A DNA stretch of 64,000 nucleotides from Phycisphaerales bacterium (lineage in GTDB: Bacteria; Planctomycetota; Phycisphaerae; UBA1845). The stretch is from positions 1 to 64,000 of the forward strand of contig JABFSN010000011.1 of assembly GCA_013140575.1 (NCBI GenBank), in the 5' to 3' direction. The position numbers and the translations under genes were made by a program. Each line of letters starts with the position of its first letter. The stretch's first letter is position 1. Below the pieces are notes generated by a model. The model did not search any database, was not told the origin of the DNA, and was given only the letters and a program-made list of their open reading frames with translations. Positions 1 to 7,248 of the stretch are shown here, piece by piece.

Positions 1-69
1 CTCCTGAACCAACGCCACCGCCCGCCGGCGACGACGTTCCAACTCCTCGGCGCTTCCTTGCGGTCTCAT
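1..69 (-). CDS. IS630-type transposase, N-terminal fragment (runs off window)
   Basis: The minus strand reads ATG at position 69 and stays open to the window edge, giving 23 residues that begin MRPQGSAEELERRRRRAVAL. This arginine-rich start, a short acidic helix followed by an RRRR cluster, is typical of the region just before the winged helix-turn-helix of IS630/Tc1-like transposases. A good ribosome site (AAAGGG) lies a few bases upstream of the ATG. The catalytic DDE part would lie outside the window, so intactness cannot be judged. It lies 38 bp downstream of a truncated gene remnant on the same strand, which fits a local history of insertion and decay. It could instead be another HTH protein. 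The family call rests on only 23 residues. Confidence 0.5.
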   Translation of the reverse strand, partial: MRPQGSAEELERRRRRAVALVQE

Positions 70-107
70 GTACCCTTTTATCGTGCCGCGAAGTCATGTT
101 TCTTTAA

Positions 108-379
108 TTAGGCGAAGATCAATAGATATCCATTAATGTGTCCAAGTGGAGTCGGTGTCAGCTTCTCGAAAGGCAGAGATTGCGACTGGTGCGCGAGCTG
201 GATGCAGTCTTGAAACAACTCTGTGCCGTCTCTGAAACTTGCGGTCCCAAGCCTGTCCGAGCCAATCAGGCCATTCAAATCCAAGGCCGCGATAGTCGAA
301 AGGTTTGTGCGTACTTGCTCCACCAGATTCTTCTTGTGTTCATCAACCACGAATGCAAGACTCCTGCGGTTCCCGAAGC
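108..379 (-). pseudogene. 3' remnant of an unknown gene, cut at its 5' end by an interspersed repeat
   Basis: A minus-strand frame is open from the repeat boundary at 379/380 to a TAA at 108. It reads, in part, GFGNRRSLAFVVDEHKKNLV near its start and ends LTPTPLGHINGYLLIFA. Residue composition looks like real protein (balanced hydrophobic and acidic residues, little arginine), unlike the GC shadows around it. There is no convincing start: the first candidate is a GTG at 350, well inside the frame. The frame appears to begin exactly where a 60-bp dispersed repeat begins, so I read it as the C-terminal piece of a gene whose front was lost. I do not recognise the family. It could also be a short real ORF from GTG 350 (80 residues). 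Confidence 0.4.
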
Positions 380-439
380 CATGTAGGTCGCGTCATCGAC
401 CCGGCATTCGCCCAACCGGGCGGTACGTGTCGTGCGAAA
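380..439 (+). repeat. 60-bp interspersed repeat, half copy (left direct repeat)
   Basis: The 60 bases starting CATGTAGGTCGCGTCATCG match 2295-2354 with about five mismatches, in the same orientation. This copy lacks the right-hand inverted arm present in the second copy. The two copies bracket the HTH-ImmA gene and its partner. Confidence 0.75.
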
Positions 440-447
440 AACGCTAG

Positions 448-1524
448 CTATCGAACAAAACGGACACCATTCTGGATACGGTTGCTGTTCTCTTCGCCGA
501 AGTACTGACGGCAAAACTCAGGTTCAAGCGATATTGCGAGAGTGCTGAGTTCCGCGAGGGTGAAACCCTTTCGGCTCAAATAGTGATTGACAATTGAACT
601 CAACACGGTTGGCTGTTCTGGCTCGATTCGTACCGGCTCGCTGGTCCTCCATCCCATCTTGCTAATCTGCATCATCAACGATCTGTATTGTCGATCCGTA
701 ATAACGGACAAATCATGCGCCCGACGCACGAGCGATTGAACGGAAACTTTCCACCGAATCTTGAGTGCGGCCAACTTCTGAATTGTAACTCGCCCTGATG
801 CAAGCTCCGGGAGGATGCTTGCTCGCGGCATCAAGAATTCCGCCGCAAACCGATTAGCCTCTTTCTCAATGTCGCCGATTGGACCCGCATGCATCACCAA
901 GTGACCGAGTTCGTGCGCGAGCGAAAACCGCAGCCGATCACCCGGCGACGCGGCGTTGACGAAAATGACCGGTGGGCCAGCGTCCGGCCAGAATCCCATC
1001 GCATCGATTTCGGTCGATTCAATGTCGGCGCGGACCACGATGGCCCCCGCATGTTCGATCCATGTCGTGAGGTTTTCCACCGGTCCCGGCGGAACGCCCC
1101 ACGTTTGGCGAATGATTTCAGCGATGTGTTCCACATCGCCATCCATTGCATCCACGTCGATCTGATAAAGTGACCGCGAGGCGTTGATCTGAACTCCTGC
1201 CAGCAGTTCTTCAATCTGCAATCGAAGGTACGCAAACTGAGCGTGAACCCGGTTTAGATCCCTCACCCGTGCTGACTGTTTCTTCCGATGGTTGAGGCAC
1301 GTGCTCCCCCGTGCTGGACGCGGTCCATCGTGTCCAAAAAAAGCGATCGGCAGATGCAGCGCGTCGGAAAGTCGCTTGACTTCCTCCTCCGTCGGCACGA
1401 GCAGTCCGGCCTCAATTTTTGAGACCTTCGTCTGAGACAGGCCAGACGCGACGGCAAGCTCGCCTTGCGTCGTAGAGCGCAGTTCACGCGCCAGGCCTAG
1501 CATGTTCTTGTTGAATCGAATCAT
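448..1524 (-). CDS. XRE-family HTH / ImmA-IrrE metallopeptidase
   Basis: A 358-residue regulator-protease. Residues about 5-60 form a helix-turn-helix of the XRE type (ARELRSTTQGELAVASGLSQ then SKIEAG). Residues about 145-250 are an ImmA/IrrE zinc peptidase domain with the HELGH zinc-binding motif near residues 203-207 and a following acidic ligand region (EKEANRFAAEFLMP). Proteins of this kind cleave or inactivate repressors or antitoxins, classically in phage and ICE regulation or as antitoxin-like partners. The start overlaps the upstream gene's stop by 4 bp (ATGA), so the two are translationally coupled. The length matches two-domain HTH-ImmA proteins with an extra C-terminal helical region. 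The pair lies between two 60-bp direct repeats, suggesting a mobile or exchanged module. The target is unknown. Confidence 0.88.
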   Translation of the reverse strand: MIRFNKNMLGLARELRSTTQGELAVASGLSQTKVSKIEAGLLVPTEEEVKRLSDALHLPIAFFGHDGPRPARGSTCLNHRKKQSARVRDLNRVHAQFAYLRLQIEELLAGVQINASRSLYQIDVDAMDGDVEHIAEIIRQTWGVPPGPVENLTTWIEHAGAIVVRADIESTEIDAMGFWPDAGPPVIFVNAASPGDRLRFSLAHELGHLVMHAGPIGDIEKEANRFAAEFLMPRASILPELASGRVTIQKLAALKIRWKVSVQSLVRRAHDLSVITDRQYRSLMMQISKMGWRTSEPVRIEPEQPTVLSSIVNHYLSRKGFTLAELSTLAISLEPEFCRQYFGEENSNRIQNGVRFVR

Positions 1525-2126
1525 GCACCATCAGCGCGTCGCCCCTCGACCCGATCAGTTATGGTCGGTCCTCTCCCTGGGTTTATTGGCTGGATGAGGC
1601 TGAATCGGTCGGTCGGCGGCGGCTCCGGTATGTCACGATGCCATATGACGTCCTGCCCGTGCTGGCACGTCACTGTCGCCTGGAGTAATTGCGTGTGATT
1701 TCCGTCCAGCCGGTACCCGCCAATGAGGGACAAACCGGCGCTCGGTGCGACGGTTTCAGTGAACGGTAGGAAGTCCTGTTGGTACAGGAAGCCCTTCGCG
1801 CGGTCAGTGCTCGGTGTATGTACTCGGAGGCCGGAATCGAGCTGATTGAACTTCAGGACAACATCCTGATTCAGGAATCGTAGCTGAGCAGTCTCGTATT
1901 CCACTTCCACAAGTACTTGGTCCGGAATGTCTTGAAAAGCTTCGCGCGCTCGCTGCCCGCACAAATCGCAAATCATGCTCGCGCGGCTTCGTGACGAGTG
2001 CGCGATCGCCACGCGTGCCGAAACTTGAGCAACCTCAAACCAGTCTCGGACTCCGCCCCGAATCGCGAAAGACAGTCGGGGCAAGTACTCATCAACCCAT
2101 GGCAACGACAGTAGTTGGTTTTGCAT
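1521..2126 (-). CDS. Hypothetical protein with CxxC motif, partner of the ImmA protein
   Basis: A protein of about 201 residues from the ATG at 2126 (MQNQLLSLPW). A longer reading from a TTG at 2162 would add 12 residues but uses a weaker start. A CDLCG motif near residue 54 and a later CQHG suggest a single zinc-binding site. The rest is predicted mixed alpha/beta with no family I recognise. It overlaps the downstream HTH-ImmA gene by 4 bp, so the two are probably one operon, as expected for a regulator/substrate or toxin/antitoxin-like pair. Function is unknown. A role as the substrate or effector controlled by the ImmA peptidase is inference from gene order only. Confidence 0.7.
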   Translation of the reverse strand: MQNQLLSLPWVDEYLPRLSFAIRGGVRDWFEVAQVSARVAIAHSSRSRASMICDLCGQRAREAFQDIPDQVLVEVEYETAQLRFLNQDVVLKFNQLDSGLRVHTPSTDRAKGFLYQQDFLPFTETVAPSAGLSLIGGYRLDGNHTQLLQATVTCQHGQDVIWHRDIPEPPPTDRFSLIQPINPGRGPTITDRVEGRRADGA

Positions 2127-2294
2127 ACCCGACAATCTGGCCGGCTTATCGGCACTTGTCAAGTTTTTTATGCTGTTCGTGATTCATGTTTTTTATTCAT
2201 AGGCCGTCTCGATGCTCCCGTACCGTTTCCTCGCCATCTATTAAAGCAAAAATGATGGTGTTGTCGGTGATCCGCTCGCACCTGATAACCCACC

Positions 2295-2384
2295 CATGTA
2301 GGTCGCGTCATCGCCCCGACATTCGCTCAACCGGGCGGCACGTGTCGTGTGAAACGGCGTCGGGTCGATGCCCTGACCTACGAT
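2295..2384 (+). repeat. Interspersed repeat with inverted ends, full copy
   Basis: The left 60 bases repeat 380-439. The right end (GACCTACGATA region) is an inverted copy of the left end: GTAGGTC...CATCGCCCCGAC against, reverse-complemented, GTAGGTC...CATCGACCCGAC. This gives an element of about 85-90 bp with imperfect 25-bp terminal inverted repeats. It can fold as one long hairpin and resembles a REP or MITE-type element. No coding capacity. Confidence 0.7.
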
Positions 2385-2445
2385 ACTGTGCCAATGCGGC
2401 GCCATGATAGAGGTTCTGATCGTCAAGCATCATAGTCTCGCTCTC

Positions 2446-2646
2446 CTACGCCCCCACCGTCGCGGTGGCCGTTTCGCTCCAGGGGCCTTTTTCGCCGCGG
2501 GTGTTCACCCATCTTAGCAGGTAGTGGGCGTTCTTGCCGCCGTCGGGGCCGTCGAAATCGAGCACGCACGGCGTGCGCGTGTCCAGGGTGACGGGTGGCA
2601 TGCTCTCGCGGTACTCCGCGTGAGCATGCGTTCGGGCGGCGGACGC
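2446..2646 (-). pseudogene. C-terminal remnant of a hypothetical protein
   Basis: After an in-frame TGA at 2647-2649, the minus strand is open for 66 codons to a TAG at 2446. It contains RESMPPVTLD, then VLDFDGPDGGKNAHYLLRWV, then NTRGEKGPWSETATATVGA. The sharp ending and the tryptophan/aromatic pattern resemble the last beta-sandwich (fibronectin-like) segment of conserved planctomycete proteins. That comparison is from memory and is not a search result. No start codon precedes it apart from an internal ATG at 2601, and the upstream frame is broken, so I call it a decayed gene end. Confidence 0.45.
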
Positions 2647-2649
2647 TCA

Positions 2650-3640
2650 TCCGACTGCGTTGCCGCCCCGGTAGGTTACCGTCATGCGCCTCCCCGAAGA
2701 ACGTGTCCGCAAACGGCGTCAAAGCTCCGACGACGCCACGGCCGCCCACGCGCTGGGTCGTCGTTGCGTGGAGGCGTCGGCTCGTCGTGGCCTGCGTGCG
2801 TTGAAGCCTATTCCAGAAACCCCTTCACCCTACCCTTCACGCTTCCTCGTTGTTCAGGCGCCCGCCTCGTTCAGGCTCCCGTCTTGGTCGCCTTCACCCT
2901 TCACCGTTCAGCCCTCGGATTCAGCCCGCCGGCACGCAGGAGAGGGAAAGGATGTGTTCGCGCCGCCCTGGCCGTAATCAAAGTTGAAACGTCGAAAGGC
3001 GAAAGACGAGAATCCACAGTGGACCACGGAGAAGCGAGCAATGCGCGCGGCGCGCACTCCGCAATCTGCGTCAATCTGTGAAATCTGTGGATGATCTTCC
3101 CCGCCTTCGTCCGATAAGGCTGTGGTTCTTGCCCCCGTCCCCCGCTGATCGACGAATCCGAAAAATCTTTAGCGCGCTGCCGGAGTTATTTGGGTGACGG
3201 GGGCGTCTGCCGCGAGCCGAATTCCCCCGCCGCGCCGCGGGATCCGTTCCCGACGACGCGTCGTGGTCCGCGAGGCCGCTCTTCGGGTGGCATGGCCCAC
3301 GCTCGCGTGGCCATGAGGCCGGGTGTCGACTCGCTCGAACGGTGCAGCGCTCACCTCCGTTCCGATCGACGTCGATGAACCCGGACGCCCGGACGCCCGG
3401 ACCGCCCGGCCCCGCGACGCGCCGCGCCGCTCTTTGACAAGTGAATACCGCTCCCCCGCCGCGAACGGCCCACGGCCGTCGGCCATGCCCCGCGACCGCC
3501 GCCGCCGATCACGCCAACGGATCCGCCCCCCGCCTGCTACGATGTGCCTGATCCTGTCCCACATCCCGTTGTACGGCGCCCCAACTGTCCGGTCGCGGGT
3601 GTTCCGCTCAATTGTGATCCTGAAGCGAGCCGGCCATCGC
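2650..3640. other. Non-coding, repeat-degraded stretch
   Basis: About 1 kb without a credible gene. It holds runs built on CCTTCACCC-like units (about 2820-2920), an ATCTGTGAAATCTGTGGATG-type dispersed phrase near 3070-3095, and a GGCATGGCCCACGCTCGCGTGGCCATG palindromic phrase near 3291-3316. Open frames here are arginine/proline-rich GC shadows. Confidence 0.6.
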
Positions 3641-3642
3641 CG

Positions 3643-5811
3643 CTAAGGCTTGACCGGTTCGACTTCGTCCTCCGCTTTCTTGTCGGTCGCGTCGTCGTCC
3701 TTGAACACTTCGGGACCGTAGTCAAGATCGTAGGGCGGCGGATCGCCGCCCGGGCCTTTTAGATAGTGGTTGAACCACTGCATCATGCGCAAGTTGTAAT
3801 CGAGCCGGGCGGCGGCCTTGCGGTTGCCGTGACCCTCGCCCGGATACAGAACCAGACGCACCGGCGTCTCACCGATGACCTTCAAATAGCGGTATAGCTC
3901 CAACGACTGGCTGGGATGCACGCGGGGATCGTCCTTGCCGTGCATGATCAACAGCGGAGTTCTTGCCTGCTTGGCGTGGTAGATGGGACTGCGTTCGCGG
4001 AACCAGTCCCAATGACCGTCCCACGGCCAGCGCCGGCCGTGGACCAGATTCATTTCGTGCGGTATGTCCGTAGTCCCGGCCTTGGCCACGTGGTCGCTGA
4101 TGCCCACGAACATAACGCCGGCCGCGAAATGCTCGGTAAGCGCCGTCGCGCACCAGCCCGTCGCATATCCGCCGTACGATCCGCCGGTGACGCCGACTTT
4201 CTTCGCGTCGACGAGACCCGCGTCGATCAAGTGCTTCGCGCCGTCGACCAGATCGTTGAATTCCGCGCCGCCGTAGTCGGCCTGATCGAGCTTGGAAAAC
4301 GCGACGCCGCGGCCGGTGCTTCCGCGATAGTTGGGATACAGCACGAAATACCCCTCCGCGGCCGCCACCTGACCCGGCCGCGAATAATTCGTTCGCCATC
4401 CGTCGGGTTCGTGCGCTTCGGGCCCGCCGTGAACCGACAGAATTAGCGGATAGCGATTGCCCGCCTCTTCGTCGAGCGGGTGAATCAGGATGCCTTCGAT
4501 TTCCAATCCGTCACGGGCTTTGTAGCGCAGCACTTCCTGTTTGGCCAGTTGCTTGCCGTCCAGCCACGGGTTGCTGTTGGTCAGTCTGCGCGGCGCGGTG
4601 TCGCCGTGGGCCATATAGAACACTTCACCCGGATGATTGGAGGCGTCGGCGATGAACGCGGCCGCCAGTCCGTCCTTGCTCAAGCTGACCGATTCCAGAA
4701 TGGGCCCGCCGGCGGGGACAATCGTCTTCAATTGCGATCCATCGATCTGGACCTTTCCAAACACGGCCTGGCAGCCCTCCTGGCCCACGTACATCAGCGT
4801 GTCGTTGGTCTGCCAGCCGAGTGCCATTACGTGGCCCTCGTAATTGGGGATCAGATCGGTCAGCTCGCCCCCGGACAGCGGCACGACGGTCAAACGCCCC
4901 TCGGCCGGGTCGTGCAGATCGGCGGCGGCCTGAACGGCCAGGTGCTTCCCGTCGGGCGACCAGTCGACCACGCCCAATTTGCCGGGGTTGTTCACCGTCG
5001 CCAGAACGCTGCCCGTTTCCGCGTCGATCACGTGCAACTTGCGGCGCATGTAGAAATCGTCGATCAGCGACGTGGGCGCGAGCGCGACGGTCAAATGGGC
5101 GCCGTCCGGGCTCCAATGCAGTTCCGACGCCGATCCGTCGAGATCGAACGACTTCGGCTCGGGCTTGTCCGCGTCACCCGTCGCGGCCGCGTTCATCTCC
5201 GCCGCCGCGATCCACACTTTCGTCGGTCGCCAGTCTTCCTCGTAGATTTCCTGCTTAAAACCCTTATCCTTGCGTTTCTTGACCGACTCGTCCTCTTTCG
5301 CTTCGGACAAGAACGCCACTCGGTCGCCCGCGGGGCTCCACGAATACTCGCCGACTTCGGCCTTGTGCTCGACCACCCGCCGGGCCTCACCGCCGTCCGT
5401 GGCAATCACGTACAGGCACTTCTCCTTGTCATCGCCGCGCTTGGCCAAAAACGAGATGCCCTTGCCGTCCGGCGTCCACTCAATGCCTCCGACGCTTACC
5501 TGCCCGGTGATGAACGGTCGACCGTGCCCCTCGCGATCGACGACGTGCAGTTCCGACCAGGCCGGTCCGTCATCGTCCTTGCCCGGCGCCCGCGGAACGG
5601 CCAACAGATACGCGATCTGCCGCCCGTCGGGCGAAATCTTGGCCGCGGTCACGCCACGGATCCTGGCAACATCGTGGGCCGTCAGGACGTTGCGTTCCTG
5701 ACCGGTGGCGGCGGACACGAATAGTCCCGCGAAGGCGATCGCAATCGCGCGGGTCAACGATTTCCGTGCGCGTCCGCGTTGATGTGAACGGCTCTTCCCC
5801 AATTCGATCAT
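3643..5811 (-). CDS. S9 family prolyl oligopeptidase / acylaminoacyl-type peptidase, secreted
   Basis: A 722-residue serine peptidase of the alpha/beta-hydrolase S9 clan. An N-terminal signal peptide (basic n-region, then IAIAFAGLFVSAATGQ) indicates export. Residues about 45-430 are a WD40-like/PD40 beta-propeller with repeated SPDG/SPDGKH turns. The C-terminal hydrolase carries the nucleophile in GGSYGGYATGW, the acid in HGKDDPRVH and the histidine in YPGEGHGNRK. It would cleave oligopeptides in the periplasm for nutrient use. A GGGAG ribosome site lies 7 nt before the ATG. It is followed by about 180 bp with no gene before top6A. A second, related peptidase is encoded at 35353-37545. Confidence 0.93.
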   Translation of the reverse strand: MIELGKSRSHQRGRARKSLTRAIAIAFAGLFVSAATGQERNVLTAHDVARIRGVTAAKISPDGRQIAYLLAVPRAPGKDDDGPAWSELHVVDREGHGRPFITGQVSVGGIEWTPDGKGISFLAKRGDDKEKCLYVIATDGGEARRVVEHKAEVGEYSWSPAGDRVAFLSEAKEDESVKKRKDKGFKQEIYEEDWRPTKVWIAAAEMNAAATGDADKPEPKSFDLDGSASELHWSPDGAHLTVALAPTSLIDDFYMRRKLHVIDAETGSVLATVNNPGKLGVVDWSPDGKHLAVQAAADLHDPAEGRLTVVPLSGGELTDLIPNYEGHVMALGWQTNDTLMYVGQEGCQAVFGKVQIDGSQLKTIVPAGGPILESVSLSKDGLAAAFIADASNHPGEVFYMAHGDTAPRRLTNSNPWLDGKQLAKQEVLRYKARDGLEIEGILIHPLDEEAGNRYPLILSVHGGPEAHEPDGWRTNYSRPGQVAAAEGYFVLYPNYRGSTGRGVAFSKLDQADYGGAEFNDLVDGAKHLIDAGLVDAKKVGVTGGSYGGYATGWCATALTEHFAAGVMFVGISDHVAKAGTTDIPHEMNLVHGRRWPWDGHWDWFRERSPIYHAKQARTPLLIMHGKDDPRVHPSQSLELYRYLKVIGETPVRLVLYPGEGHGNRKAAARLDYNLRMMQWFNHYLKGPGGDPPPYDLDYGPEVFKDDDATDKKAEDEVEPVKP

Positions 5812-5991
5812 GCTGCGCTCCCGTCATGGATCAATGCCAACTCGATTCGTCAAACCAAAACCTAGCGATCGACGCGACCCGGGTCAATCGTCGTTCACCT
5901 ACTGCGGTCGGACGACCGGGGCCTCGGACTTCCCGCGGAGTGCTTTTGGACAATCTCGGACATCAATCGACAGGTGGGGGAATCCGTTCCG

Positions 5992-7143
5992 CTAATCCAG
6001 CCATTTGCGTTTCTTCAGCTTCTCGGGCACGTAGGTGTCGGCGATGAACGAGAAATCCTTGTTGGACAGGGCTTCGAGTTCGAGCTTCACCCCCTGCTTG
6101 AGCATGTGCTTGATCTCCCGCTGCCAGCGTTTGTCCGCGAACCAGGGGTAGGCCATGATCTCCTTGGCCCGCACGATGTCCTTGTCGTTCAGGCGGATGG
6201 TGACCGACGCGGACAGATCGAATTCGGCCGCGTCGAAACTGCTCATGCCGATGAACCGCGCCGCGGGGACGGCCATGCGCGACGACTCGAACGCGAGGTT
6301 GATCGACCCCTGCCGGACGACGCTGTAGATGTAATAACCCCACGGGTCGTTATCGACCAGAACGTATAACGGCAGACCCAGCTCATTGGCCATTCGATGG
6401 CACAGACGTCGCACGCCGCGCGGCGGCTGACCTCCGCCGTGGATAATCATGCACTGGTGCGTCTTCCAGAAGCGGTCCTCGTTGAACCGCATCCAGATGG
6501 CCGCCTTCTCGATCAACAGAATGAACTTGGCCTCGCTCTTGACGAATTGAATGACGTGCGGCTCGACGATGGACGGCACGGCCCATCCGCCGCTGCCCAT
6601 GCGCGACAGTTCGATCTCGTCGCCGGTGTCGCGGATGGTCATCGGCCCGACCATGGACCCTTCTGGATTGGCGAAGATGCGCAGCTCTTCGCGCAGCGCG
6701 CCCAGCGTCACTTCCAGGTCTTCGATGACCGGGTCGGACTCTTCCTGCTCGTCAAACGTCTCTTCGCGCGCCCCCTCGATGGTGTGCTTGCAGTGATAGA
6801 ACATATCGCGGATGCTGGTGGTCTTGTGCTGCTGTTGCAGCTTGAGCAGCTCGCTGCTCATCAACATGGTCTGCATGAACCGCCGGGCGTTCCCCAGATC
6901 AAAAAACGGCCGGGCGGCCTTCCCGTCGCCCATCTCGATGATGCCCTTCTTCTCGTTGAAGGCCACGTTGCTCAACGACCGCACGGGAATGTTCAACGTG
7001 GGATTGTCCGCCCGATCGATCTGCTCCACCACCATCCGGGCCATGGCCTCGATCTTGTCGCGGGTCTTCGTGTCGGTCAGCCGACCGTCTTGACCGTGCG
7101 TACCCTCCCCCACCGCTCCGGGACGTCTTACCTTCTTCGCCAC
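5992..7143 (-). CDS. top6A: DNA topoisomerase VI subunit A (Spo11-like)
   Basis: The cleavage subunit of the type IIB topoisomerase. From a GTG at 7143 (AAAGG seven bases upstream) it is 383 residues. A further GTG at 7203 would add 20. The 5Y-CAP winged-helix domain carries the likely catalytic tyrosine in SIRDMFYHCK (about residue 116). The Toprim domain has the glutamate in FILLIEKAAI (about 212) and the metal-binding pair in LPLYVLVDNDPWGYYIYSV (about 264/266), closely matching the archaeal pattern. With subunit B it forms the A2B2 enzyme that passes duplex through a transient double-strand break and relaxes or decatenates DNA. It sits about 105 bp downstream of top6B on the same strand. 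Rare in bacteria, and beside the origin here. Confidence 0.93.
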   Translation of the reverse strand: MAKKVRRPGAVGEGTHGQDGRLTDTKTRDKIEAMARMVVEQIDRADNPTLNIPVRSLSNVAFNEKKGIIEMGDGKAARPFFDLGNARRFMQTMLMSSELLKLQQQHKTTSIRDMFYHCKHTIEGAREETFDEQEESDPVIEDLEVTLGALREELRIFANPEGSMVGPMTIRDTGDEIELSRMGSGGWAVPSIVEPHVIQFVKSEAKFILLIEKAAIWMRFNEDRFWKTHQCMIIHGGGQPPRGVRRLCHRMANELGLPLYVLVDNDPWGYYIYSVVRQGSINLAFESSRMAVPAARFIGMSSFDAAEFDLSASVTIRLNDKDIVRAKEIMAYPWFADKRWQREIKHMLKQGVKLELEALSNKDFSFIADTYVPEKLKKRKWLD

Positions 7144-7248
7144 ACTTACGCCTTTCTTGTCCGGCTCATCGAGATGAACAGCGCGTCGGTTTTGCCAAGA
7201 CACCGTACGTTCATCTTCGCTGCGTCCGAAATACGCGATCCTCGAACC

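Noticed and set aside
2524-3640. Several 60-180 codon open frames in the 2.5-3.6 kb region
   Set aside because: All proline/arginine-rich with no start signal and overlapping repeat phrases. Only the 2446-2646 fragment looks like past coding sequence.
4480-5724. 414-codon plus-strand open frame over the first S9 peptidase
   Set aside because: Antisense shadow in GC-rich DNA.
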